Source: Candidatus Eisenbergiella merdigallinarum
GTDB lineage: Bacteria > Bacillota > Clostridia > Lachnospirales > Lachnospiraceae
Assembly: GCA_019119355.1 (NCBI GenBank)
Contig: DWXE01000039.1
Span: 1 to 64,000 of the forward strand
Direction of reading: 5' to 3'
Length of the DNA stretch: 64,000 nucleotides
The notes under the pieces are model-generated. The model worked only from the letters and a program-made list of their open reading frames with translations, was not told where the DNA came from and made no database searches. This document shows, piece by piece, positions 16,963-25,933 of this stretch (its first letter is position 1; each line of letters starts with the position of its first letter). The translations under genes and the position numbers were made by a program.

Positions 16963-17547
16963 TCACCTGTTTTCCCGCACGACCCGGCAGGGATTCCCAT
17001 ACGCGATGGAATTATCCGGAATATCTTTCGTGACGACGCTTCCGGCTCCGATCACCACGTTGTTTCCGATGGTGACTCCCGGCATGAGAACGGCGCCCCC
17101 GCCGATCCAGACATTGTCCCCTATCGTAACCGGGGCCGTCTGTGTTTTGCAGAATTCAAAGCTTCCGTCCTCTTTCGTTTCCCCAAAACGGTCGGCGGCA
17201 TTCGTGGGGTGAAACGCCGTATAGATCTGCACGTTTGGAGCGATCAGCGCATTGTTTCCGATGCGGATGACGTTATCGTCCAGAAACGTACAGTTCATAT
17301 TTACTTCGCAGTTATTTCCAAAGTAAATGTTGTTTCCATAGTCCACATAAAACGGCGCGGTAATCCAGAGGTTTTTTCCTCTGCCGCCCAGAAGCTCGTC
17401 CAAAATCCGTTCCTTTTCCTGCGCATTCGCGGAATCGCAGCGGTTGTAATCCCGCATCAGATCCTTCGCCTTATGCCATTGTGCGATCAGCTCCGCATCC
17501 CCGCAATCATAGAGCTGTCCTGCCAGCATTTTTTCTCTTTCCGTCAT
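16963..17547 (-). CDS. Sugar O-acetyltransferase (maltose/galactoside acetyltransferase type)
   Basis: 194 aa from ATG 17547, with GGAGG 5 bases upstream (ATG 17550 is also possible). An N-terminal Mac domain (EKMLAGQLYDCGDAELIAQW) precedes a left-handed beta-helix of hexapeptide repeats such as IRIGNNALIAPNVQIY and VTIGDNVWIGGGAVLM. The catalytic His is in YTAFHPTNA. The enzyme moves acetyl from acetyl-CoA to a sugar hydroxyl; the physiological acceptor is unknown for most members. The gene is visibly less GC-rich than its neighbours, which may indicate recent acquisition. Confidence 0.92.
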   Translation of the reverse strand: MTEREKMLAGQLYDCGDAELIAQWHKAKDLMRDYNRCDSANAQEKERILDELLGGRGKNLWITAPFYVDYGNNIYFGNNCEVNMNCTFLDDNVIRIGNNALIAPNVQIYTAFHPTNAADRFGETKEDGSFEFCKTQTAPVTIGDNVWIGGGAVLMPGVTIGNNVVIGAGSVVTKDIPDNSIAYGNPCRVVRENR

Positions 17548-17581
17548 CATTTCCTCCTTTTCTTCGAAGTCCGAAGATACC

Positions 17582-17615
17582 CCGGGGCCGGCGCAGTCCA
17601 TCGCGCCGGCCCCGG
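17582..17615. terminator. 13-bp GC hairpin after glgB
   Basis: CCGGGGCCGGCGC (17582-17594) and GCGCCGGCCCCGG (17603-17615) form a perfect 13-bp stem with an 8-nt loop, 17 bases after the glgB stop. There is no T-run, so it may stabilise the mRNA end or act as a weak terminator. Confidence 0.45.
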
Positions 17616-17631
17616 AGAACCGTTTCGTCGA

Positions 17632-19545
17632 TCAGAATGTGAATACCACGGCGGCGTAGGCCGGAAGGTCGAAGGTGATGCGATAAGGGCGGTTGTCGCT
17701 GGGCGACGCTTTCGCCATCAGCTCCGCGGGGACGGTTTCCCCGCTGCCGCCGAACCGCTCCTGCGTACTGCACAAAACCGTCCGGTATTTCTTTCGCTTC
17801 GGCACGCCCACACAGTAATCCTCCCGCGCCACGGGAGTCATGTTCAGCACGAAGAGCAGATTCTTCTTCCCGTCCGAAGACTTGCGGATAAAGCTATAGG
17901 TGCTCCGCTCCGCATCGTCCGCGTTCACCCATTCGAAACCGCCCCAGTCGTTGTCGATCTCGTACAGGCAGGGATATTTATGGTAGAGGTTGAGCAGCTC
18001 CTTCATGTATTCCTGCATCCCGCGGTTGAGGTCGTTTTCCAGCAGGAACCAGTCCAGCTCCCTGGCCTCGCTCCATTCCCTCTCCTGGCCGAACTCCTGT
18101 CCCATGAAGAGCAGCTTCTTGCCGCAATGGCCGAACATGTAGGTATAGCCGAGGCGGAGGTTCGCGTACTTGTCCACGTGATAGCCCGGCATCTTGTTGA
18201 CCATGGAGCATTTCAAATGCACCACCTCGTCGTGGGAGAGGGGCAGGATATAGTTTTCCGCGCTGTTGTAGGTCATGGCGAAGGTCATGCCGTAATGGGC
18301 GTTTTTGCGGAAATACGGATCCAGCTTCATATACTCGCAGAAGTCGTGCATCCATCCCATGTTCCACTTGAAGGAGAAGTGCAGGCCGCCTTCCTCGATG
18401 GGCCCCGTCACCTTCGGCCATGCCGTGGATTCCTCCGCGATGGTCATCACGCCCGGGAAGGTTCCCCGGATCACGGAATTGAAATGCTTGAAAAATTCGA
18501 TGGCTTCCAGGTTCTCGTTGCCGCCGTATTTGTTGGCGACCCACTGGCCGTCCTGTTTGCCGTAGTCAAGATAGAGCATGGAAGCCACCGCGTCCACCCG
18601 CAGCCCGTCCACATGGAATTCCTTGATCCAGAACAGGGCGTTGGCGATGAGGAAATTCTTGACTTCCGTCTTGCCGTAGTTGAAAATTTTCGTCCCCCAG
18701 TCGGGATGTTCCCCCAGCCTGGAATCCGGATGCTCGAACAGCGCTTCCCCGTCGAAATCCGCCAGTCCGTGGGCGTCCCTGGGGAAGTGGGCAGGAACCC
18801 AGTCCAGGATCACGCCGATTTTGTTCCTGTGCAGGGTATTCACCAGATAGGCGAAGTCCTCCGGCGTCCCGTACCGGGAAGTGGGGGCGTAGTAGCCCGT
18901 GACCTGATATCCCCAGGAGCCGTCGAAAGGATGCTCCGCGATCCCCATGAGCTCCACATGGGTGTATTTCAGCTCCTTCAGATATTCCACGATGCGGTCC
19001 GCGAATTCCCGGTAATTGTAAAAGCCGTCTTCGCTGTCCGGATGTTTCATCCAGGAACCGATATGGCATTCATAGATCGCCAGCGGCTCCTTCGTCATAT
19101 CCTTCTGGTCCCGTTCCTCCATCCATTTCCCGTCGGACCACCGGATTTTGGACAGATCGGCGATGACGGACGCGGTCCCCGGACGGAGCTCCGCGTAGTT
19201 CGCGAACGGATCCGATTTGTACAGCTTCCTCCCGTCTTTGGCCGTGATGAGGAACTTGTACATTTCCCCGGCGCCGATTCCGGGAACGAATGTCATATAA
19301 ATTCCGCCGGGGCCCAGCTTTTCCATGGGATGCGCCGATTCATCCCAGCCGTTAAAGCTGCCCACCACGTGTACGCTCTGGGCGTGGGGCGCCCAGACCG
19401 CGAAGGTAACTCCCTTTTTCCCGTTTTCTTCGGAGAGATGGGCGCCCAGCTTTTTGTAGATATCGTAGTGCGTCCCCTGGGCGAACAGATACTGATCCGC
19501 CTCCGAAATGAAAACTGTTTCCGGTTTTTTTGCTGTTTTTGCCAT
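17632..19545 (-). CDS. glgB: 1,4-alpha-glucan branching enzyme
   Basis: 637 aa, full-length. An N-terminal CBM48 (about 30-125, VTFAVWAPHAQSVHVVGSFN) precedes a GH13 barrel. The four conserved GH13 regions are visible: DWVPAHFP, GLRVDAVASM (nucleophile Asp), the EEST acid/base Glu, and LPLSHDEVVH. The enzyme introduces alpha-1,6 branches into glycogen in the cytosol. No other glg genes are in the window. It follows the large TPR protein by 54 bases on the same strand. Confidence 0.96.
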   Translation of the reverse strand: MAKTAKKPETVFISEADQYLFAQGTHYDIYKKLGAHLSEENGKKGVTFAVWAPHAQSVHVVGSFNGWDESAHPMEKLGPGGIYMTFVPGIGAGEMYKFLITAKDGRKLYKSDPFANYAELRPGTASVIADLSKIRWSDGKWMEERDQKDMTKEPLAIYECHIGSWMKHPDSEDGFYNYREFADRIVEYLKELKYTHVELMGIAEHPFDGSWGYQVTGYYAPTSRYGTPEDFAYLVNTLHRNKIGVILDWVPAHFPRDAHGLADFDGEALFEHPDSRLGEHPDWGTKIFNYGKTEVKNFLIANALFWIKEFHVDGLRVDAVASMLYLDYGKQDGQWVANKYGGNENLEAIEFFKHFNSVIRGTFPGVMTIAEESTAWPKVTGPIEEGGLHFSFKWNMGWMHDFCEYMKLDPYFRKNAHYGMTFAMTYNSAENYILPLSHDEVVHLKCSMVNKMPGYHVDKYANLRLGYTYMFGHCGKKLLFMGQEFGQEREWSEARELDWFLLENDLNRGMQEYMKELLNLYHKYPCLYEIDNDWGGFEWVNADDAERSTYSFIRKSSDGKKNLLFVLNMTPVAREDYCVGVPKRKKYRTVLCSTQERFGGSGETVPAELMAKASPSDNRPYRITFDLPAYAAVVFTF

Positions 19546-19599
19546 ATTAAACCCCCTGGTTCGTCATTTTTGCCGCCGGGTTCCCAGCCCGCCGGTCTC

Positions 19600-22311
19600 T
19601 CAGATAAAATCCCTCTCTCTCAAAATAATCATATCGTCTTCATCGTACCGCTTCCGCAGCAGCACGTCCATAAAGTGACGCAAGGATTTGCGTTCCGCGT
19701 GGTCGATGGCTTCGTCCACGATTTCCCGAACCTCTTCCACCGTCACCGCGTGGTCGCTGGTCTGCATGTCCTCGATCCGGGTGTGCAGCGCCAGGCGCCC
19801 CAGCTCGTCGATGGAGTATTCCATGTTATATGCGTACTGACAGCCGTATTTCACCAGCGTAGCGCTGTCCAAGGCCGCGATATCGAACCGCGCCGTGAAG
19901 AAGGGCAGCAGCTGCGGGCACCTGTCCGTAAGCCGTCCGATGGCCCTGCTGGTGTCCATCAGAAAAACGATGGCCCCGGTATGCTCCTGATTGAGCGCCT
20001 TCATCAGATTTTCGGTCCCGGCGTCGGAAAGCTTTCCCGCGCGTTCTACGATCAGGGCTCCTCCCGGAATCTTCGCCAGGATCCCGTCCGCTTTTTTGCG
20101 GTTGAGCATCTCCGCGTTCACCTTCGCCACTTTTCCGGAAAAATTCCCGTCGGAAGCCTGAAGGATGCGGATCACGTTTTTCGTGAATTTCATCATGTCG
20201 GAGCCCGGAGCGCCCGTGACGATCATATTGCCGGTGTAAGCGGAAAGGCTGAGCTGATCCATGGCCCGCACCAGCTGCCGCATGGCCTTCTTCGTGGGAA
20301 CGAAGGGGGCGAACAGCGCTTTTTCCTTTTTCGTCAGGCTGCGCTCGTGCTCCTCCATCTGCTGTTCCCGGATCCGGGTATGCAGCGCCGCCGTATCGCC
20401 CCCGTTCTCCTTCCGGGAAGCGGGCGCATCCGCGCTCTCTTCCATAACGGCTTCCCGCCCGGAAGGCTCCTCCCGGACGGCGGGAGCCGGCGCGGCTTCT
20501 TCCGCGGGCTTCGCTTCCTGCCGCGCTGCGGGCGCGGGCTCCCCGGAAGCGGGAAGGGGCTGCGCCCCCTCTTCCCGAACGTCGGCCGCCCGCTCTTCCG
20601 AAGCGGCGGGAACCGGAGGGACGCCGGGCTCAGCCGTCGCAGGCTGCGCCGGAACGCGCGCTTCTTCCAGGATTCCCTGGGCCGCCATGGCCACCCTGGC
20701 CGCCGCATTGGCGGGAGCCGGCTGAACCTGACCGGCTTCCCGGACAGTGCGGTCCGATTCCGGCCGGGCCGAAACGGGCTGAGGGCGTTCCTGCCGCACG
20801 GGCATGGGGATCGCATCGGGCTGCGCCGCGCCCTCCTCCGGCGCCTCGATCTCCTCCAGCTCTTCCACCTCATCCAGGGGATCGAAGGATTCCTCGCGCT
20901 CCAGCTTCTCCAGAACGCCGTCCTTTGCCGTATGATCGAAATCTTCGAACAGGGTCCCGGTCTGCTGCATCATCCACTGCCGGGTCTCCCGCTTTCTCTT
21001 CTCCTCGTTGTCCCGCTTCAGCTTTTCCCACTCCGCCAGGACTTCTTCCAGGCTCATCTGCCCCGTAATGCGCCGCTCGCCGGGCCTGGATTCCTCATCC
21101 TGCCTTCCGGAGGCAGGCGCGGGAACTTTCTCCGCAGAAGCCCGGGGCGCGGCCGCAGCGGATGCCGGGAGAACCGCCTTCGGCGCCGCGGGCTCGCCAT
21201 ATGTCCCGGCTGCGGAAGCCGGAGCCGCGGGCTCGAAAGCCTGAGGCGCGGCCGTTGCGGGCGCAGCGGAAACTGCGTCGGCCGGGGCCTCCCCGGAGCC
21301 GGACAGGCCTTTGCCCTCTTCCTCCGGCAGGGATGCCGGGCTTTCTGCCTGCACTTCCGCCGGGCGCAGCGCCCTGGCGGCCTCCCGGATCCGTTCCGTT
21401 TCGATGGTGCGGGTGACGCTGCCGGGCACTTCTTCCGCCCCGGAGCCCGCGCCCGGTTCCGGCGCTGCCAAAGCCCCGTCCGGCCGCGCTCCCGGGCCTT
21501 CCGTTTCGCCTTCCGCCAGCACTTCCTTCATGCTCTCCGCCAGAGCCGCCTGCAGGTTCATCGTATTATACTGGCCCATATCCATGGGCTTCACCTGAAT
21601 ATCCATTTCTTCGCCCGCCGCGGCGGATTCCCGCTCCCGGGCCGAAGCCGCGGGCTGAGCCTTCTCCTCTGCCTTCCCGGCCGGTTTTCCCTCCAGCCTT
21701 CCCAGATATCTGTCATAGATCTGCTGCTGGGCGGGGGACAGCGGAACGTAGAGCATTTTCAGCTCCATGGCCTTCGCCACGTATTTTCCCTCCCCGAACC
21801 AGAGGATCAGCTGGTCGCATTCTTCCACGCATTCGGTGGCCAGCCCCACCCGATGATACAGGAAAGCCAGCTCATAGGCCCATTTCTCGTTATATTCCCG
21901 TTTCTTGTACTCCTTGAGCACCGCGATCCGCTCTTCCAGGCTGATATCCTGCGCTTCGTAAATCTTGTACAAAAGGATGTATTTGCTGTTGTCGTTGGGC
22001 GCCAGCTGGACGAACTCCTTATAGTACTCCACGGCGTCCACCACGAGTCCCATCTTGACGGTCAGGTCGCAGAGGGCGTAGAGGATCCTCCTGTTCTGCG
22101 GGCTCTTTTCGTTGGCGAGAAGGAGGATCGCCTTCGCGTCGTCAAATCTTCTGTTGATCTTATATACGTCGCTGACCACGCCGAGGGTGGAGACGTTTCT
22201 GACCTTATTCCAGTCGATGGTATCCGCCACCTGGGCCGCTTCCTGAAACCTTCCTTTTTTATTCAGCGTTCTGATCTCTTCCAGCCGCAGCTTATATTCG
22301 TACTTATCCAA
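19600..22311 (-). CDS. Large TPR protein with catalytically dead AAA+-like C-terminus
   Basis: 903 aa starting at TTG 22311, chosen because GAGGTGA, a perfect anti-Shine-Dalgarno match, ends 5 bases upstream; GTG 22320 overlaps that motif. Residues 1-200 are helical repeats of TPR type (EAAQVADTIDW, DDAKAILLLANEKSP). Residues ~200-590 are an Ala/Pro/Glu/Gly-rich linker that looks disordered. The C-terminal ~310 residues resemble a CbbX/SpoVK-type AAA+ domain, but Walker A is degenerate (VTGAPGSDMMKF, no GK[ST]) and Walker B reads GALIVERAG. It probably scaffolds or senses rather than hydrolyses ATP. Function unknown. Confidence 0.75.
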   Translation of the reverse strand: MDKYEYKLRLEEIRTLNKKGRFQEAAQVADTIDWNKVRNVSTLGVVSDVYKINRRFDDAKAILLLANEKSPQNRRILYALCDLTVKMGLVVDAVEYYKEFVQLAPNDNSKYILLYKIYEAQDISLEERIAVLKEYKKREYNEKWAYELAFLYHRVGLATECVEECDQLILWFGEGKYVAKAMELKMLYVPLSPAQQQIYDRYLGRLEGKPAGKAEEKAQPAASARERESAAAGEEMDIQVKPMDMGQYNTMNLQAALAESMKEVLAEGETEGPGARPDGALAAPEPGAGSGAEEVPGSVTRTIETERIREAARALRPAEVQAESPASLPEEEGKGLSGSGEAPADAVSAAPATAAPQAFEPAAPASAAGTYGEPAAPKAVLPASAAAAPRASAEKVPAPASGRQDEESRPGERRITGQMSLEEVLAEWEKLKRDNEEKRKRETRQWMMQQTGTLFEDFDHTAKDGVLEKLEREESFDPLDEVEELEEIEAPEEGAAQPDAIPMPVRQERPQPVSARPESDRTVREAGQVQPAPANAAARVAMAAQGILEEARVPAQPATAEPGVPPVPAASEERAADVREEGAQPLPASGEPAPAARQEAKPAEEAAPAPAVREEPSGREAVMEESADAPASRKENGGDTAALHTRIREQQMEEHERSLTKKEKALFAPFVPTKKAMRQLVRAMDQLSLSAYTGNMIVTGAPGSDMMKFTKNVIRILQASDGNFSGKVAKVNAEMLNRKKADGILAKIPGGALIVERAGKLSDAGTENLMKALNQEHTGAIVFLMDTSRAIGRLTDRCPQLLPFFTARFDIAALDSATLVKYGCQYAYNMEYSIDELGRLALHTRIEDMQTSDHAVTVEEVREIVDEAIDHAERKSLRHFMDVLLRKRYDEDDMIILRERDFI

Positions 22312-22421
22312 GGTACTCACCTCATATGAATCATCTTATCGTTCTTTGAGAAACGGGTTTTAGAATATCGCTATTTCGTAAATTCCGTTTGGGCATACTT
22401 CCCCACTTTTTCACTTTACAT

Positions 22422-22450
22422 AGTGTATCATAGCGTCTGGCTGTTGTCAA
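22422..22450 (-). promoter_or_regulatory. Sigma-A promoter of the TPR gene/glgB unit
   Basis: On the minus strand TTGACA (22445-22450) and TACACT (22422-22427) with a 17-base spacer, about 110 bases before the TTG start. Confidence 0.75.
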
Positions 22451-22507
22451 AGAAATGATGGAAAGAATCATCTTCCTGTCAAAGCGGAAATTTTTCAAAT
22501 CTTTTCC

Positions 22508-22536
22508 TTGATTTTGATCCCCGTAAAAACTACGAT
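22508..22536 (+). promoter_or_regulatory. Promoter of the flavodoxin-like oxidoreductase gene
   Basis: TTGATT (22508-22513), 17-base spacer, TACGAT (22531-22536), 32 bases before the ATG. Rest of 22312-22568 holds only this and the divergent promoter. Confidence 0.55.
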
Positions 22537-22568
22537 GAAATGAGATGTGGCGAAGGAGGATGCAGGAA

Positions 22569-23114
22569 ATGAAGGCGGTATTGATTTTGAAGGGAAGCCC
22601 GAGGAAAAACGGAAACAGCGCCCTGCTGGCGGACGAGTTCGCCAGAGGCGCTGCGGATGCGGGGCATAAGGTTGAAACCGTGTCGCTGCGGGAAAAGGAA
22701 ATCGGGGATTGCCTGGGGTGCGCGGCCTGTCAGGACAACGGCGGCCAATGCGTCCAGAACGACGATATGACAGCCCTCTGCGAGCGGATGCTGGAGGCGG
22801 ACGTCATCGTCTTCGCGTCGCCGGTCTGGTTCTACACCTGGCCTTCCATCATGAAACGCTTTATCGACCGCACCTTCGCCGTCGAAAAGCGGCTGCAAAA
22901 CAAGACGTTTTATCTGCTCGGCGCCGGGGCCGCGCGGGATGAGAAAGGGATGCGCATCATGATCGACTCCTACCGGAATTATATCGGCTGCTTCACGGGA
23001 GAGGGCAACGGGGACGGCGGCTGCCTGTTCGCCTGCAACGCCAGAAAGCCCGGAGAGGCCGGGGGCACGGAGGCGTTTTTCAAAGCGTATCAGCTCGGAA
23101 AAGCGATTCGATAG
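22569..23114 (+). CDS. Flavodoxin-fold NAD(P)H-dependent oxidoreductase
   Basis: 181 aa from ATG 22569 (GGAGG 9 bases upstream; ATG 22560 possible). The FMN phosphate-binding loop reads LKGSPRKNGNSALL near the N-terminus. It is followed by the CLGCAACQDNGGQC cysteine cluster around residues 47-60, typical of the iron-sulfur-flavoprotein-like NADPH-dependent FMN reductase group. The motif SPVWFYTWPSIMKRFIDR contacts the flavin. The substrate is unknown. It is adjacent to but divergent from the iron cluster, so a role in iron reduction is possible but unsupported. Confidence 0.88.
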   Translation: MKAVLILKGSPRKNGNSALLADEFARGAADAGHKVETVSLREKEIGDCLGCAACQDNGGQCVQNDDMTALCERMLEADVIVFASPVWFYTWPSIMKRFIDRTFAVEKRLQNKTFYLLGAGAARDEKGMRIMIDSYRNYIGCFTGEGNGDGGCLFACNARKPGEAGGTEAFFKAYQLGKAIR

Positions 23115-23129
23115 CGCCCGTTTCGGATC

Positions 23130-23387
23130 TCACCGCAGCTCTTCTTCCGCCGACAGCTCGTATACGATCTGCCTCCTGAGCACGCCGATTTTTTCCAGGG
23201 CATTGACCAGGCGGTAGACCGTCGCGAGACCGACCGAGGCGTCTTTTTTGGACGCCTGGTAATAGATTTCCTTGCAGCTGGAGCAACGGTTCTCCAAAAT
23301 GACGTCCAGAAGCTCCAGCCTTTGCTTCGTGATCCTGCACCCGTTTTCCTGCAGTTTCCTGATGATCCTGTTTTTCTCGCTGCTCAT
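23130..23387 (-). CDS. Short Fur-family regulator, DNA-binding domain only
   Basis: 85 aa against ~140-150 for a full Fur. The winged helix is present: GCRITKQRLELLDVILENR, then ATVYRLVNALEKIGVLRR. The C-terminal dimerisation/metal-binding domain with its His-rich motif is absent, so a conventional iron-sensing mechanism is not possible. One cysteine pair (CSSC, about 35-38) might bind metal or sense redox state. It follows the feoB and Cys-rich protein genes on the same strand and is the obvious candidate to act on the local iron boxes, by inference from position. It lies 47 bases beyond the HMA gene. Confidence 0.82.
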   Translation of the reverse strand: MSSEKNRIIRKLQENGCRITKQRLELLDVILENRCSSCKEIYYQASKKDASVGLATVYRLVNALEKIGVLRRQIVYELSAEEELR

Positions 23388-23434
23388 CGCGGCTTCCTCC
23401 CCCCGTTTCCCCGTCGCGGCAAATGTTCCGGGCC

Positions 23435-23818
23435 TTATGCGCGAACGGATTCCACCCGGAATCCTTCCTTTTCCACGGCGCGGATCAATACCGCATCCTC
23501 GATTCTGCGGTCCATGGATACCACCGCGCGCCCTTTGTCCAGATCCACCCGGGCGCTAACCCCGTCGATCCCGTTTAAGCTGTCCGTCACGCTCTGCGCG
23601 CAGCCGGCGCAGTGCATTCCCGAAATGGAAAGGGTTTTTTTCCCGATCACCGGACCGGACAGCTTCTTCTTTTTACCCTTCCCGCCGGAGCAGCTTCCTC
23701 CCGCGGGACATCCCACGCATTTCACTCCGCTCCTTTTCGCCCGGATCAGATATGCCACGGCCCCGCCCACCAGGACGGCCAAAACCGCCAGCGCGATCAC
23801 ATTTTCCAAATCTGTCAA
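23435..23818 (-). CDS. FeoB-associated Cys-rich membrane protein fused to an HMA domain
   Basis: 127 aa. The N-terminus is a membrane helix (about residues 6-26) followed by KCVGCPAGGSCSGGKGKKKK, the pattern of the small FeoB-associated Cys-rich proteins. The second half (about 60-127) is a heavy-metal-associated domain with the GMHCAGCAQSV metal-binding motif and ferredoxin-like fold. The stand-alone Cys-rich protein is normally ~50-60 aa, so this is a fusion. It may pass or guard metal at the cytoplasmic face next to FeoB. Confidence 0.85.
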   Translation of the reverse strand: MTDLENVIALAVLAVLVGGAVAYLIRAKRSGVKCVGCPAGGSCSGGKGKKKKLSGPVIGKKTLSISGMHCAGCAQSVTDSLNGIDGVSARVDLDKGRAVVSMDRRIEDAVLIRAVEKEGFRVESVRA

Positions 23819-23847
23819 CCTCCCGATTCTGCATTCATGGAACGCCA

Positions 23848-23883
23848 GGCGGCGGACAAAGCAACTACGCTTTGCCCGCCGCC
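23848..23883. other. 15-bp hairpin between feoB and the HMA gene
   Basis: Positions 23848-23862 and 23869-23883 pair over 15 bp with one G-U wobble and a 6-nt loop. No T-run follows on either strand. It may be an mRNA-processing or stabilising structure in the feo transcript. Confidence 0.4.
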
Positions 23884-23902
23884 GGCGTATCGCTGTTATT
23901 CC

Positions 23903-25909
23903 TTATGATTGTGCGGAACGCAGCTTGTATTCCGCCGCGAACTCCTTGTCGGACTTGCGGATTCTCCACAGGATGATCAGGGCGAATACGATGACCGCGA
24001 TCAGCCCGGGAACGAATGCGGTTCCCAGCGCTCCCGTAGTGACCAGCGTGCCGATCTGATATACGGCGAAGGCTACGGTATAGCCCGTGGCGAGCTGGAG
24101 GCAAATGCCGCCCAGCAGCCATTTCCCGCTCTTCATCTCCGAGTTCATCGCCCCCAGGGCCGCGAAGCAGGGCGGCGTATAGAGGTTGAACATCAGGTAT
24201 GCCAAAGCCGCCGCTTTCGTAAGCCCCATGACGGTGGCCACTTCGTTTCCGCTGCCGATCAGCGCCAGCTCATCGGTATCGATCAGGTTCGTAATGCCGT
24301 ATACCACGGCCAGCGTGCCCACCACGTTCTCTTTGGCGATGAAGCCCGTCACGGCCGCCGCCGCCAGCTGCCATACGCCGAAGCCCAGCGGGATGAAGAG
24401 GATCGCGAAGGGATGCGCGACGGAAGCGAGGATGGAAGTGCTCTCCGCGCCTTCCTCCACGAGCTGGAACTGCCAGTTGAAGCTCTGCATGATCTGGACG
24501 ACCGTATTGCACACGAGGATGATGGTTCCCGCTTTCACGATGTATGCCTTCCCGCGTTCCAGCATGGATACGCAGGCCCGTTTCAGGCTCGGAATCTTAT
24601 ATTCCGGAAGCTCGATGATGAAGAAGGATTTCCGGTATTTCTGGCCGGTGATTTTCTTGACCAGCAGCGCCCCCAGAAGGACCAGCAGGATTCCCGCCAG
24701 ATACATGGTCGCGGAAACCCACCACGCGTCGGCGAAGAACGCTCCGGCGAACAGGGCGATGACCGGGATTTTCGCTCCGCAGGGCATAAACGGCGTCAGC
24801 ATGGCCGTGGTGCGGCGCTCCCTCTCGTTGCGGATGGTGCGGCAGGCCATAACGCCGGGGATGGCGCAACCGGTGCCGATCACCATGGGGATGACGGATT
24901 TTCCGGATAAGCCCACCCTCTTGAAAATGGGATCCAGCACGACCGTCGCCCGGGCCATGTAGCCGCAGTCTTCCAGCAGCGCGATCAGGAAATACATGAC
25001 CATAACCAGCGGCAGGAAACCGACGACCGCGCCCACGCCGCCGATGATGCCGTCCACCAGGAGAGCGTAGAGGAGCGGGTTCGCATTTTCCATCAGTCCG
25101 CCGACCCAGCCCTGGAAGGTTTCGATCCAGGCTACCAGCCAATCCGCGATCCAGGTTCCCACCGTCGTCTGCGATATGTAGAACACCAGGAAGATGATGG
25201 CCGCGAAGATCGGGATCCCGATCACCTTGTGGGTGATCACGCTGTCGATCTTATCCTGCGCATTTTTGTCCTTCGTGAAGACCTTTCTCTTTTCCACTTC
25301 TTTGACGATGCCGTTGACGAAGTCGAAGCGCTTCCGGTCGGCGGCTTCCACCGCCGCTCTGTCCTTCAGGTCGATGTCCGCCTGCACATACGGGGCCTTC
25401 TGCCCTTTTCCCTTCAGGGCCGCGGCCGCGCCGACCGCCTCTTTGAGCCCCTCGTGCCCGGAAGACGTGGATACGGTCTTCACCACCGGGCAGCCCAGCT
25501 TCTCCGACAGCTTCTTTTCGTCGATCTGAGTCTGCTTTTTCTCCACGACGTCGCTCTTGTTCAGCGCCACCACCACCGGAATCCCCAGCTCCAGAAGCTG
25601 CGTGGTAAAGAACAGGCTCCGGCTCAGATTCGTGGCGTCCACGATGTTGATGATCGCATCCGGCCTTTCGTTTTTCACATAGCCGCTGGTGATGCTCTCT
25701 TCGGAAGTGAAGGGGGACATGGAATAAGCGCCCGGCAAATCCACCGCGATCAATTCCTCCGCCCCGTCATAATAGCTCTTCCGGATCGGGCTCTCCTTTC
25801 TCTCCACCGTCACGCCGGCCCAGTTCCCGACGCGTTCGTTTCTGCCGGTCAGCGCGTTGTACATGGTCGTCTTCCCGCTGTTTGGATTTCCAGCAAAAGC
25901 AATCCTCAT
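23903..25909 (-). CDS. feoB: Ferrous iron transporter FeoB
   Basis: 668 aa. The N-terminal G domain has G1 GNPNSGKTTMYNAL (residue 7 on), G3 DLPGAYSMSP and G4 NKSD. The membrane core carries the two Gate motifs, recognisable in the ARATVVLDPIFKRVGLSGKS and GTGCAIPGVMACRTI segments, with conserved cysteines. It imports Fe2+ across the cytoplasmic membrane with GTPase control. AAGGAGG lies 7 bases before the ATG. It has its own upstream region with two putative iron boxes and is separated from feoA by a strong terminator, so it is likely transcribed independently of feoA. Confidence 0.97.
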   Translation of the reverse strand: MRIAFAGNPNSGKTTMYNALTGRNERVGNWAGVTVERKESPIRKSYYDGAEELIAVDLPGAYSMSPFTSEESITSGYVKNERPDAIINIVDATNLSRSLFFTTQLLELGIPVVVALNKSDVVEKKQTQIDEKKLSEKLGCPVVKTVSTSSGHEGLKEAVGAAAALKGKGQKAPYVQADIDLKDRAAVEAADRKRFDFVNGIVKEVEKRKVFTKDKNAQDKIDSVITHKVIGIPIFAAIIFLVFYISQTTVGTWIADWLVAWIETFQGWVGGLMENANPLLYALLVDGIIGGVGAVVGFLPLVMVMYFLIALLEDCGYMARATVVLDPIFKRVGLSGKSVIPMVIGTGCAIPGVMACRTIRNERERRTTAMLTPFMPCGAKIPVIALFAGAFFADAWWVSATMYLAGILLVLLGALLVKKITGQKYRKSFFIIELPEYKIPSLKRACVSMLERGKAYIVKAGTIILVCNTVVQIMQSFNWQFQLVEEGAESTSILASVAHPFAILFIPLGFGVWQLAAAAVTGFIAKENVVGTLAVVYGITNLIDTDELALIGSGNEVATVMGLTKAAALAYLMFNLYTPPCFAALGAMNSEMKSGKWLLGGICLQLATGYTVAFAVYQIGTLVTTGALGTAFVPGLIAVIVFALIILWRIRKSDKEFAAEYKLRSAQS

Positions 25910-25933
25910 GGTGCTACCTCCTTAGCCTCATAC

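Noticed and set aside
17209-22329. A 1706-aa open frame on the plus strand
   Set aside because: It is antisense to glgB and the TPR gene, both with clear family motifs on the minus strand. The translation is His/Arg/Pro-rich without domains. GC-rich codon use opens the opposite frame.
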